In this document: piece after piece, positions 27,776 through 36,133 of the stretch
How the letters are laid out: every line of letters begins with the position of its first letter
Position numbering within the stretch: position 1 is the first letter of the stretch
Source of the DNA: Pseudoscardovia radai
Lineage (GTDB): Bacteria > Actinomycetota > Actinomycetes > Actinomycetales > Bifidobacteriaceae
Length of the DNA: 64,000 nt
Assembly: GCF_002259605.1 (NCBI RefSeq)
Contig: NZ_MWWR01000012.1
Span: forward strand, 1 to 64,000
Direction: 5' to 3'
Position numbers and translations under genes: made by a program
The notes under the pieces: generated by a model
Database searches by the model: none
The model's input: only the letters and a program-made list of their open reading frames with translations
Told to the model about the DNA's origin: nothing

Positions 27776-28915
27776 TCACTCGACGCCGGCGGAATCGTCG
27801 GAATCGCCCGACCCCTTGGAGCCCTCGGCTCCCTTCCCCGCGTCGCGCCGGTCGGTCGGTAGCTTGGGGAACGGGCGCTGCGGGTGGTTCACCGGATGGT
27901 TGCGGTCATGCCCGTGGCTGTAATGCGCGTGCTGCCAGTGGTCGGTGGTGGCGTTCGACCCATGGTAGTGGTCCGGGAACTGGCGGTCGGCGCCGCCGTA
28001 GGGCCGCTCGCCCTGCCGCGCGTCGGCGATCTGGTTCGCGTTCGTGGCGTCGAGAATCGCGATGGGCGCGGTCGGCTCGGTCACCGTGTTGCCATAGGTG
28101 CGGCCCTGCATCAGCGCCGGCATGCGCTCGGCCAGGCGCGACAGCAGCCAGTCGAGCACGAAGTATATGACGCCGGCCACCACAAGGGTCTGCAGAATGT
28201 TGAAGTACATGGCGCCCAGACGCCGCGACTCCTGCAGCAGGTCGGTGTACATGATGATGGAGCCCAGGGCCGTGTCCTTGAGCACCACGACGAGCTGCGT
28301 GATGGCGGCGGGCAGCATGGCGTACAGCGCCTGCGGCACCTCGACGGTCATCAGCGACTGCATGGGAGACAGGCCCAGGGCGAGCGCCGCCTCGCGCTGG
28401 CCGTGCGGCAGGTTGCCGACGCCGGAGCGCACGAGCTCGGCGATGACGGACCCGTTGTACAGCACGAGGCCGCCGACGACGGCCCAGTAGCTGGGCGACG
28501 ACAGGCCGGCGAAGGCGAACCAGCGCCAGAAGAACACCATGAGCAGCAGCTCCGGCACGGCGCGGAAGAACTCCACGATGACGGCGGACACGGCGCGCAC
28601 AAGCATGTTGGGCACGAGGCGGCCGATGCCGAACACGATGCCGAACACGACGGAGCCGACCACGGCCACGACGGCGGCCTTGACGGTCATCCACAGGCCG
28701 GGAAGGTAGAAGTCGGTCCACGCCTCGCGGTCGAGGGCGGGCTTCCACAGCTCCCAGCTCAGCTGGTTCTCGCCGTCCGGCGGATTATGCAGGCGCAGGA
28801 TGACGAACACGGCGAGCGCGACGAGCAGCAGGCTGGCGATGGCGTTGAACACGCGGATGCGCCGGCGGCCACGCGGCCCCGGCTGGTCGAAAAGGACGGA
28901 TGATGACTCGTTCAT
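27776..28915 (-). CDS. gluD: Amino-acid (glutamate-type) ABC transporter permease with His-rich tail
   Basis: About 379 aa. The first 270 residues are a His/Glu/Gln-type BPD permease: an N-terminal helix, VIVEFFRAVPELLLMVFFW, and the ATPase-contacting EAA loop in HGQREAALALGLSPMQSLMTVEVPQA. A hydrophilic tail of over 100 residues is then added. It is rich in His (DHYHG, DHWQHAHYSHGHDRNH), then Pro and Lys/Asp, and is absent from ordinary GluD proteins. Its start overlaps the stop of the neighbouring permease by four bases (ATGA), so the two are coupled. Substrate assignment (glutamate) rests on the gluABCD order. Confidence 0.88.
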   Translation of the reverse strand: MNESSSVLFDQPGPRGRRRIRVFNAIASLLLVALAVFVILRLHNPPDGENQLSWELWKPALDREAWTDFYLPGLWMTVKAAVVAVVGSVVFGIVFGIGRLVPNMLVRAVSAVIVEFFRAVPELLLMVFFWRWFAFAGLSSPSYWAVVGGLVLYNGSVIAELVRSGVGNLPHGQREAALALGLSPMQSLMTVEVPQALYAMLPAAITQLVVVLKDTALGSIIMYTDLLQESRRLGAMYFNILQTLVVAGVIYFVLDWLLSRLAERMPALMQGRTYGNTVTEPTAPIAILDATNANQIADARQGERPYGGADRQFPDHYHGSNATTDHWQHAHYSHGHDRNHPVNHPQRPFPKLPTDRRDAGKGAEGSKGSGDSDDSAGVE

Positions 28916-29589
28916 CGGCGCACCGCCAATCTATTGGACAGGTATGTGGTCAGCAGGCCGATGGGGATGATGAGGATCACGTAGCCCATGGCGAAGATGA
29001 AGAAGATCTGCAGGATCTGGCTGGCGTGGAACTCGATCATGTCGCTCATGACCGACGACGTCTCCGTGGTGACGGAGGCGGCCGCGGCGACCGTCGAGTT
29101 CTTGATGAGGGCGATGAGCGTGTTGCCCATCGGCGCCACGGAGCCGCGGAAGGCCTGCGGCAGGATGACCTGCGAGGCGGACTGCCAGAAGGACAGCCCC
29201 AGCGCGCGGCACGCCTCCGCCTGCCCCAGCGGCACCGTGTTGATGCCGCTTCGCAGTGACTCGCACACGAACGACGCCGTGTACAGGGCCAGGCCGGTGA
29301 CGGCCAGCCAGAAGAAGTTGATGTCGAAATCGTCGGAGAACGACAGCTTGAGCTGGCCGAACATGCCGAGCACCATGAACACCATGATGATGGTCAGCGG
29401 CATGTTCTTGAAGAACTCCACGTAGGCGGTGGCGAAGCCGCGCAGCGACGAGACCGGGCAGATGCGCATCATCACGAGGACCACGCCGAGCACGAGCGAG
29501 ATGACGGCGGCCCAGAACGTGAGCTGGATGTTGACCCAGAAGGCGCCGGGGATATCGTATTCGCGGAACAGGTCGAGGAATGCGTCCAT
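28912..29589 (-). CDS. gluC: Amino-acid (glutamate-type) ABC transporter permease
   Basis: About 225 aa permease with the family segments AYVEFFKNMPLTIIMVFMV, SFVCESLRSGINTVPLGQAEA and the EAA loop ACRALGLSFWQSASQVILPQA. About five membrane helices. The start ATG at 29589 overlaps the TGA of the binding-protein gene (TGATG), and its own stop overlaps the next permease by ATGA, so three genes form one translationally coupled run. It pairs with the other permease to form the membrane channel. Confidence 0.9.
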   Translation of the reverse strand: MDAFLDLFREYDIPGAFWVNIQLTFWAAVISLVLGVVLVMMRICPVSSLRGFATAYVEFFKNMPLTIIMVFMVLGMFGQLKLSFSDDFDINFFWLAVTGLALYTASFVCESLRSGINTVPLGQAEACRALGLSFWQSASQVILPQAFRGSVAPMGNTLIALIKNSTVAAAASVTTETSSVMSDMIEFHASQILQIFFIFAMGYVILIIPIGLLTTYLSNRLAVRR

Positions 29590-30449
29590 CAGTCGTCCTC
29601 CTCCCCCTCGGTCGGATCCGGCGGGTTGTACTGCGTGTTCGGCGAATAGCCGGTGCCTGCAGTGTTCTCCTCGATGGCGCGCTGCCACGAGCCGTCGTCG
29701 ATCATGTCCTTGATGGCCTGGTTGATCTGCTTGGCGAACTCGGTGTCGCCCTTCTTGATGCCCACGCCGTAGCGCTCCTGCGTGAACGGCGCGCCGACGA
29801 GCTTAAGCTTGCCGCGCGCGTTCGCAGCCAGGCCGGCGAGAATGATGTCGTCGGTGGTCACGGCGTCCACGATGCCCGAGAACAGTGCCGTGGCGCATTC
29901 GGCGTAGCTGGGCTGCTCCATGAGCTGCACCTCGTTGGCGAATTTCTTCTTCACCGTGTTCGCCGAGGTCGATCCGGTGACGGAGCACAGGCGCTTGCCG
30001 TTGAGGTCCTGCGGACCCGTGATGTCGGTATTGTCGGAACGCACGAGCAGGTCCTGGCCGGCCACGAGGTACGGGCCGGCGAAGCTCACGGCCTTCTTGC
30101 GCTCGTCGGTGATGGAGTAGGAGGCGAGGATCATGTCGACGTCGCCGTTCTGCAGCATGGCCTCGCGCTGTTTGCTCGGCGCTTCCTTCCACACGATTTC
30201 ATCGTCGCGATAGCCCAGCTTGTGGGCGATGTAGCGCGCGACGTCCACGTCGAAGCCCTCGTACGTGCCGGATTTCTTGTAGCCGACCCCCGGCTGGTCG
30301 AATTTGATGCCGATCTTGATGACGTGCCCGTCGCCCGATGACGACGACCCGCACGCACCCATCGACAGGGCGCAGGCCACGACCGCGACGAGCGCGACGA
30401 GACGCCGTAGCAGCCTGGCGGGCCCGCGTCCCCTGGTTTGATTGTGCAT
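29589..30449 (-). CDS. gluB: Amino-acid ABC transporter substrate-binding lipoprotein
   Basis: About 286 aa. A lipoprotein signal peptide (RRLVALVAVVACALSMGAC, lipid-modified Cys near residue 33) is followed by a solute-binding family 3 domain: IKIGIKFDQPGVGYK, EGFDVDVARYIAHKLGY, MILASYSITDERKKAVSFAGPY and DLNGKRLCSVTGSTSANTV. This type binds glutamate or related polar amino acids outside the cell. AAGGA precedes the ATG with 5-base spacing. A 60-base gap with hairpin-forming GC repeats separates it from the ATPase gene and may adjust relative expression. Confidence 0.92.
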   Translation of the reverse strand: MHNQTRGRGPARLLRRLVALVAVVACALSMGACGSSSSGDGHVIKIGIKFDQPGVGYKKSGTYEGFDVDVARYIAHKLGYRDDEIVWKEAPSKQREAMLQNGDVDMILASYSITDERKKAVSFAGPYLVAGQDLLVRSDNTDITGPQDLNGKRLCSVTGSTSANTVKKKFANEVQLMEQPSYAECATALFSGIVDAVTTDDIILAGLAANARGKLKLVGAPFTQERYGVGIKKGDTEFAKQINQAIKDMIDDGSWQRAIEENTAGTGYSPNTQYNPPDPTEGEEDD

Positions 30450-30509
30450 GATGTCCTTCTCTGTTTCCGCGCACGATGCGCGGGGGCGCGCAATGCGCCC
30501 ATGGGTCTG

Positions 30510-31322
30510 TCAGTGGTCGATGATCTTGGAGAGGAAGTCCTTCGCACGCTCGGTGCGCGGGTGCTCGAAGAAATCGTCGGGGGCGCCCGTCTCGAGGATC
30601 TTGCCGTCCGCCATGAACACCACGCGGTCGGCGGCCTTGCGCGCGAAGCCCATCTCGTGGGTCACGCAGATCATGGTCATGCCCTCCCCCGCGAGCTCGA
30701 GCATGACGTCGAGCACCTCGTTGACCATCTCGGGGTCGAGGGCGGAGGTCGGCTCGTCGAACAGCATGACCTTGGGGTGCATGGCCAGGGCGCGAGCGAT
30801 GGCGACGCGCTGCTGCTGACCGCCCGACAGCTGGGCCGGGTACTTCTCGGCCTGGGAGTCGACGCCCACGCGGGCGAGCAGCTCCATGGCCTCGTCATGC
30901 GCGTCCTGCTTGGAGACGTGGCGCACCTTGACGGGCGCGAGCATGACGTTGTCGATGATGGTTTTGTTCGCGAAGAGGTTGAACTGCTGGAACACCATGC
31001 CGACCTCGGCGCGCAGGCGCGTCAGCTCGCGGCCTTCCTGCGGCAGCGGCGTGCCGTCGATGAGGATAGAGCCCGAATCGATAGTCTCGAGGCGGTTGAT
31101 GGTGCGGCACATCGTGGATTTGCCCGATCCCGAGGGGCCGAGCACCACGAGCACCTCGCCCTTGCTGACGGTGAGGTTGATGTCCTTGAGCACGTGCAGG
31201 TCACCGAAATGCTTGTCGACGTGGCGGAGTTCCACGAGCGGACGCCCGTTGCTGTCGGCCTCGTCGGGCCGCGCAGTTGCCGGCGAGGCTTGCGCCGGCG
31301 TGGTTGTTGCTGTGTTGGTCAT
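30510..31322 (-). CDS. gluA: Amino-acid ABC transporter ATP-binding protein
   Basis: About 270 aa. First gene of the four-gene importer. Walker [21 protein letters not shown]-loop MVFQQFNLF, signature [17 protein letters not shown], Walker [17 protein letters not shown] and switch His [10 protein letters not shown] are all intact. The start ATG at 31322 (MTNTATTT) is preceded by GGGGG; an upstream in-frame start exists but is less likely. About 30 Ala/Pro/Thr-rich residues precede the ATPase core. Confidence 0.93.
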   Translation of the reverse strand: MTNTATTTPAQASPATARPDEADSNGRPLVELRHVDKHFGDLHVLKDINLTVSKGEVLVVLGPSGSGKSTMCRTINRLETIDSGSILIDGTPLPQEGRELTRLRAEVGMVFQQFNLFANKTIIDNVMLAPVKVRHVSKQDAHDEAMELLARVGVDSQAEKYPAQLSGGQQQRVAIARALAMHPKVMLFDEPTSALDPEMVNEVLDVMLELAGEGMTMICVTHEMGFARKAADRVVFMADGKILETGAPDDFFEHPRTERAKDFLSKIIDH

Positions 31323-31395
31323 GGCCCCCAACGGTAGCAAGTCGTCGTGTCACCGGGCGTTTCTTCTCATTTTCACGCGTTTTATCCCAAACGGT

Positions 31396-31424
31396 CGTAT
31401 TTTTTCGCGCGGTACGATTCACAA
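31396..31424 (-). promoter_or_regulatory. Candidate promoter of the gluABCD operon
   Basis: On the minus strand TTGTGA (31424-31419) and AATACG (31401-31396) are 17 bases apart in an AT-rich stretch upstream of gluA. By-eye prediction. Confidence 0.35.
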
Positions 31425-31446
31425 ACAACGCATAACAACAACACAT

Positions 31447-31528
31447 AACAATGTGATGGCTTACGGACAGAATCAGGCCTCTTGGAGGCAAAATCATCGC
31501 AAAAATGTCCGCAAGCCATCACACTGTT
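31447..31528. repeat. ~82-bp palindromic element, copy B (MITE- or REP-like)
   Basis: The left arm starts AACAATGTGATGGCTTACGG and continues ACA. The right arm, on the minus strand, starts AACAGTGTGATGGCTTGCGG and continues ACA; 21 of 23 positions agree. The 36-base centre is not conserved with copy A. It lies between the glu operon and the PPK2 gene, in an intergenic position as for copy A. No coding capacity. Confidence 0.75.
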
Positions 31529-31566
31529 CGAGGTCCGAGAGACGACTGCGCGCCCACCCACGCTCG

Positions 31567-32811
31567 TCAGCCGATCACGACGTGGTCCTCCTCTTCGAGG
31601 CGGCGACGCGCCTCGGCCATGTCGAAACGGGCGGGCGGCCAGTTCAGACCCATGTCGCGCAGCCCGACGCGCAGCAGCTCGGAGACGACGGCGCGCGAAT
31701 ACCAGCGATGGTCGGCCGGCACGAGGTACCACGGGGCGCGCCGCGTGCTCGTTTTCTCGAACACCTCCTGCCACGCGTCCATGTAGTCGTCCCAGCGCGC
31801 GCGGGCGTCGAGGTCGGAGGGGTCGAACTTCCAGTACTTGCACGGGTCGTCGAGACGCCCGAGGAAATGCTTCTTCTGGCATTCGCGGCTCACCACGAGG
31901 AAGATCTTGATGATCGAGCACCCGTCGTCGAGCAGCGAGGCCTCGAAGTCGTTGATCTCGTCGTACCTCGCGCGCCACACGTCCTCGGGATACGTGCCGT
32001 AGACATGCGGCATGACGATGTCTTCGTAATGCGAGCGGTCGAACACCTTGATCCACCCGTTCTTCGGCAGCTCGCGGCGGATGCGCCACAGGTAGTCGTG
32101 CTGGAGTTCCTCCTCGGTGGGCTTGCCGAAGCCGTGGTAGCTGATGCCCATCGGGTTGCCCTGGTGGAACACATGCCGCACGATGCCGCCCTTGCCGCTG
32201 GCGTCCATGCCCTGCAGCACCACGAGCATGCGCCTTTTGCCTCCGTCCACGCCGTTGGCGTACAGCAGCTCCTGGTAGAAGGCGATCTGGTGCGCGCTCA
32301 GTTCGATGAAGCGCTCGGCGTCGGCCTTGGTGCCGTCGAATCCGGGACATGACGCGCCGTCGATGTCGGCCACGCGCATGCCCGGGCGGAAGCGGAGCAA
32401 CGATTCGACCGACGGCGACCACACGGCGGACAGCTTGCCGCTGGATTCGGCGGCGACCTCAAGGCGGCGCTGGATGGCGCTGCGCCCCTCGTCGAAACCC
32501 GCGTCATGCTCCACGCGGTCGAGGGTTTTCGTCACCTTCGTGCGTTCGGCGCGGGAATCGTTCTTCCACGATTTTCCCTGCCCCTTGTCGGATTTGTCGC
32601 TTTTATCCGACCTATCGCCCTTGTCGGAGCGGTCCTTCGACTTGCCCTTGCCGGACTTATCGGACTTGTCCTTCTTCTTGCCCTTGCCGTCGCCGGAACC
32701 TCCGCCGCCCTGGGCGGTCCAGGCGCCGCCGTCGCCGGCATACCGCGGCGCGTCCGAATCATCGTTTCCCCACGGGACGGATGCGCCCTGCGCGTAATCC
32801 ACGGAAACCAT
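31567..32811 (-). CDS. Polyphosphate kinase 2 (PPK2) family protein with Lys/Asp/Ser-rich N-terminus
   Basis: About 414 aa. The catalytic PPK2 domain spans residues ~170-400: Walker A VVLQGMDASGKGGIVRHVF, the lid region GFGKPTEEELQHDYLWR, FDRSHYEDIVMP (Walker B-like) and DDGCSIIKIFL. PPK2 enzymes move phosphate between polyphosphate and nucleotides. The first 80 residues are an unusual charged repeat (KDKSDKSGKGKSKDRSDK) that could bind polyanions such as polyphosphate. The start ATG at 32811 has AAGGAG at 7 bases. It is divergent from the YhgE operon. Which nucleotide is used (AMP, ADP or GDP) cannot be read from the sequence. Confidence 0.87.
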   Translation of the reverse strand: MVSVDYAQGASVPWGNDDSDAPRYAGDGGAWTAQGGGGSGDGKGKKKDKSDKSGKGKSKDRSDKGDRSDKSDKSDKGQGKSWKNDSRAERTKVTKTLDRVEHDAGFDEGRSAIQRRLEVAAESSGKLSAVWSPSVESLLRFRPGMRVADIDGASCPGFDGTKADAERFIELSAHQIAFYQELLYANGVDGGKRRMLVVLQGMDASGKGGIVRHVFHQGNPMGISYHGFGKPTEEELQHDYLWRIRRELPKNGWIKVFDRSHYEDIVMPHVYGTYPEDVWRARYDEINDFEASLLDDGCSIIKIFLVVSRECQKKHFLGRLDDPCKYWKFDPSDLDARARWDDYMDAWQEVFEKTSTRRAPWYLVPADHRWYSRAVVSELLRVGLRDMGLNWPPARFDMAEARRRLEEEDHVVIG

Positions 32812-32956
32812 CGATGCTCCTTCCCGACGGCATCGTCCCTGACGCCGCCATGCATCCCTTATGCGCGCACCCATCGCACGCATCTGAGTGAATTGTAGAC
32901 CCTGCCGCCCCGTCCGCGGCGGCATCGCGGACGGGGCGGCGAGGACATCGTCTTGT

Positions 32957-32979
32957 AATGCTACGATGTGCGTAGCATT
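32957..32979. promoter_or_regulatory. Perfect 9-5-9 palindrome, candidate TetR operator of the YhgE operon
   Basis: AATGCTACG and CGTAGCATT are separated by ATGTG, about 80 bases upstream of the first YhgE start and overlapping promoter-like sequence (TTGTAA at 32953). TetR proteins bind such palindromes, and the operon encodes one. The site also lies in the divergent PPK2 upstream region. The assignment is an inference from position and symmetry. Confidence 0.65.
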
Positions 32980-33024
32980 GATACGACAGCCGTAGCGTTT
33001 CGGCCCACAAGGCCACGCACCACG

Positions 33025-33050
33025 CCAACACAGCAAGCCAACACAGCAAC
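33025..33050. repeat. 13-bp tandem duplication in the YhgE operon leader
   Basis: CCAACACAGCAAG/C occurs twice in a row directly before the ribosome binding site AAGGAA of the first YhgE gene. Meaning unknown; slippage is likely. Confidence 0.8.
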
Positions 33051-33061
33051 CAAGGAACCTC

Positions 33062-36000
33062 ATGCGCAACGCTTTGAGAATCTACTGGCGAGACCTCGGG
33101 AGGATCGCCAGGACACCGGCCACGTGGATCATCGTCTTCGGCCTGACCTTCCTGCCCGCCCTGTACTCATGGGTCAACATCTACGGCTTCTGGAACCCCT
33201 ACCAGCACACCGACAAGCTCTCCGTCGCCGTGGCCAACTGCGACCAGGACGCCTCGAGCGACCTGACCGGGACCGTCAACCTCGGCAACGCCATCGTGGA
33301 AGCGCTGAACAGCAACGACCAGCTGGGCTGGACCTTCACCAGCGAGGACGACGCGCTCGACCAGGTGAAAAGCGGCAAAAGCTACGCCGCCTTCGTCATC
33401 CCGGCCGATTTCTCCTCCGACCTGCTGACGATTCTCACGGATGACTTCCAGCAACCGTCGCTCGAGTACTACGTCAACGAGAAGCAGGGCGCGGTCGCAC
33501 CGCGCATCACGGGAACCGGCGCCACCACCGTCGACACCGAGATCAACAGCGAGTTCGTCGCCACCGTCTCCAAGGTGGTGGCCGACAAGCTCAGCTCCGC
33601 CGTGGCCGACGCCAACGGCAAGCTCGACACCGCCAACGCCAACGCCACGAACGCCCTGCACACCGCCTCCTCCAAGATCGGCGACGCACAGACCAAACTC
33701 GACCAGCTCTCGCAGAACATCTCCGGCGAACGCAGCGAGGTGCGGAACGTGCACGGCACGATCGACCAGCTCTCCCAGCAGGCCGACTCGCTGGGCGCCT
33801 CCCTCGACGACGTCATCACACAGGCCGGCGCCACGCAGCAGGCCGTCATGAACTTCAGCATGTCTCTCACCTCCCCCATGCTCGCCTCTCTGCAGAAGGT
33901 CAACACGGCCACATCCACCGCCTCCGTGGCCATGGGAACCGTGCAGACCAACTACGCCGAACTCAACACGCAGGTGGGGCTCGGACTGGGCAACGCGCAG
34001 TCCGTGCTCGACACTGAGCAGGGCATCATCGACCAGATCAACGCCTCCGGCCTGGCGAACGACCCGGCCGTGCAGCAGCAGCTCCAGAAGCTGACCGACC
34101 GCCACACGCAGTCGCAGCAGAACCTCGACGCCCTCAAGAACCAGCAGAACAACATCACCACCACCGTCAACGACACCACGACGATGGTGCGGAACCTGTC
34201 GGACGACACGCAGAAGGCCACCGGCTCGCTGGGCACGCTCACCACCACGCTGTCCGGCTCGTCGCTGCCGACCATCGGCTCCGGCTTCACAAGCCTCAAC
34301 TCGGCGCTGGCCACCATGGTGTCGACCGCCTCGCAGCAAAAGCAGATCGTGACCCAGGTGGGCAGCCTGCTCGACCAGCTCGACGACACCCTCGGCCAGC
34401 TGCAGGACCTGCTGTCGAGCACGAAGGACTCGCTGGGCACGCTGCGCACGAGCCTCGACGGCGCGGCCACCGACGCGGGCCTCCTGGCGCAGACGCAGAC
34501 CTGGCAGAACATCCTCAAGGCCACGCAGCTGGATTCCACGAAGATCTCGGACTTCATGTCGTCCCCGACGCAAATCGAAACCGAGCGTCTCTACCCCGTC
34601 AATAACTACGGCTCCTCCATGGCCCCGATGTTCACGGCGCTGACCATGTGGATCGGCTGCCTCGCGCTCGTCATCCTCTTCCGCCTCGACGCGGATGACG
34701 AAGGCATCGAGAACATGACGGCCCGGCAAAGCTACATCGGCCGCTACCTGCTGCTGGGCACGATGTCGGTGATCCAGGCGCTCATCGTGTCGATCGGCGA
34801 AATCGTGATGGGCGTGCAGCTCGCCAGCCCAGCGCTGCTCGTGGTCTCCACGATTCTCGTGGGCCTCGTGTTCCTGAGCCTCATCTACACACTGTCGGTA
34901 TGCTTCACGCATATCGGCATCGGCGTGGCCATGCTGCTGGCGTTCATCCAGATCCCCGGCACGTCGGGCCTGTACCCGATCGAGATGATGCCGAGCTTCT
35001 TCCAGCGCCTGTACCCGATGCTGCCGTTCACCTACGCCATCAACATGTTCCGCGAGTGCATCGCCGGCTTCTACGGCTCGCTGTACTGGTCGAACCTCGC
35101 CTTGCTGCTCGTGTTCGCCGTCATCTCCTTCGCCTTCGGCCTGCTCGTGCGCCCGGTGATGACGAACCTGACGCGAGTGTTCAACAAGGAGGCGCTCGAC
35201 ACGCATCTGATGGTGGCCGAGCAGACGCCGACCGTGGCGCGCCGCTACCGCCTCGACCAGATGATGCGCGCCCTCGGTGCGAACGACGAGTACCGCCGGC
35301 AGATCATGCTGCGCGCCGCCAGGTACGAGGTGCGGTACCCGCGTCTGCAACGCGGCGCCCTTGTGGCCGGCATCATCATCCCGTCGCTGCTGACCGTGCT
35401 GTCGGCGTACAACTCGCATAACAAGCCGCTGATCCTGGCGCTGTGGGTGCTGTGGATGGCCATCATCATCGTGTTCCTGCTGGCCATCGAGCTTGTGCGC
35501 GATTCCTACCAGCGCCAGATGCTGCTGCTCAACGTGGCCCCCGACGAGCTGCGCCACATGGTGGCCACGAACAGCTCCACGCTGTTCGGCCGCGTGTCCG
35601 CCACCATCGACCCACGCCACGGGTCCGGCGCCCGGAACGACGGCGCCGCATCCGGCGGTGCCGCGGCGAACGCCGCCGCGCAGGCAACGGCATACGATGT
35701 TCCCGTCACACAGGCCGCGGCGCCGACGCACTACGTCCCCGGCACCGACATCCCGGTGCGCGACGACGAGCCGACGCAACAGATCGACATCTCGCCCGAA
35801 ACCATCGCGCTGGCGCAGACCATCCAGGACTCCCAGGACACCCCGACGGGCGGCGCGACCGCCGCGGCGCTGACCAAGCTCAACGACGCCATCGTCACGC
35901 GCATCGACGCCCGCGCCGAGGCACGCGACCGCCAGCTGACCGACCAGCTCATCCAGCGCTTCACCACCGACGGCACGCAGACGCCCGCACCCCAGGCACC

Positions 36001-36133
36001 CGCGCAGCCGCAACCCACGCCGCAAACACCGCCGCAGCCGGACGGCGGCGGCACCAGAGCCGGCGACGTCATCGCGGATAACAGCGACGGCACCGCGAAC
36101 ACCACCGGCACCGACCCGAAGCGGGAGGCATAA
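33062..36133 (+). CDS. YhgE/Pip family membrane protein (long form)
   Basis: About 1023 aa. One N-terminal membrane helix (WIIVFGLTFLPALYSWVNIYGFW) is followed by the Pip family block DKLSVAVANCDQDAS and a ~450-residue extracytoplasmic coiled-coil region rich in Gln/Asn/Thr/Ser. Five to six membrane helices follow from about residue 515 (MFTALTMWIGCLALVILF to LYWSNLALLLVFAVISFAFG), as in ABC-2-like exporters. This copy adds two further helices (GALVAGIIIPSLLTVLSAY, LWVLWMAIIIVFLLAI) and a Pro/Gln/Thr-rich tail of about 180 residues. Family members include phage-infection protein Pip and ESX-type accessory proteins; the transported matter is unknown. The ATG is preceded by AAGGAA. Its TAA overlaps the start of the next gene (TAATG). 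Confidence 0.88.
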   Translation: MRNALRIYWRDLGRIARTPATWIIVFGLTFLPALYSWVNIYGFWNPYQHTDKLSVAVANCDQDASSDLTGTVNLGNAIVEALNSNDQLGWTFTSEDDALDQVKSGKSYAAFVIPADFSSDLLTILTDDFQQPSLEYYVNEKQGAVAPRITGTGATTVDTEINSEFVATVSKVVADKLSSAVADANGKLDTANANATNALHTASSKIGDAQTKLDQLSQNISGERSEVRNVHGTIDQLSQQADSLGASLDDVITQAGATQQAVMNFSMSLTSPMLASLQKVNTATSTASVAMGTVQTNYAELNTQVGLGLGNAQSVLDTEQGIIDQINASGLANDPAVQQQLQKLTDRHTQSQQNLDALKNQQNNITTTVNDTTTMVRNLSDDTQKATGSLGTLTTTLSGSSLPTIGSGFTSLNSALATMVSTASQQKQIVTQVGSLLDQLDDTLGQLQDLLSSTKDSLGTLRTSLDGAATDAGLLAQTQTWQNILKATQLDSTKISDFMSSPTQIETERLYPVNNYGSSMAPMFTALTMWIGCLALVILFRLDADDEGIENMTARQSYIGRYLLLGTMSVIQALIVSIGEIVMGVQLASPALLVVSTILVGLVFLSLIYTLSVCFTHIGIGVAMLLAFIQIPGTSGLYPIEMMPSFFQRLYPMLPFTYAINMFRECIAGFYGSLYWSNLALLLVFAVISFAFGLLVRPVMTNLTRVFNKEALDTHLMVAEQTPTVARRYRLDQMMRALGANDEYRRQIMLRAARYEVRYPRLQRGALVAGIIIPSLLTVLSAYNSHNKPLILALWVLWMAIIIVFLLAIELVRDSYQRQMLLLNVAPDELRHMVATNSSTLFGRVSATIDPRHGSGARNDGAASGGAAANAAAQATAYDVPVTQAAAPTHYVPGTDIPVRDDEPTQQIDISPETIALAQTIQDSQDTPTGGATAAALTKLNDAIVTRIDARAEARDRQLTDQLIQRFTTDGTQTPAPQAPAQPQPTPQTPPQPDGGGTRAGDVIADNSDGTANTTGTDPKREA

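Noticed and set aside
24400-28170. Open frame of over 1200 codons on the plus strand
   Set aside because: It lies antisense to the UPF0182 gene and runs into gluD, has no ribosome binding site and gives a Gly/Arg/His/Val-rich protein without domains.
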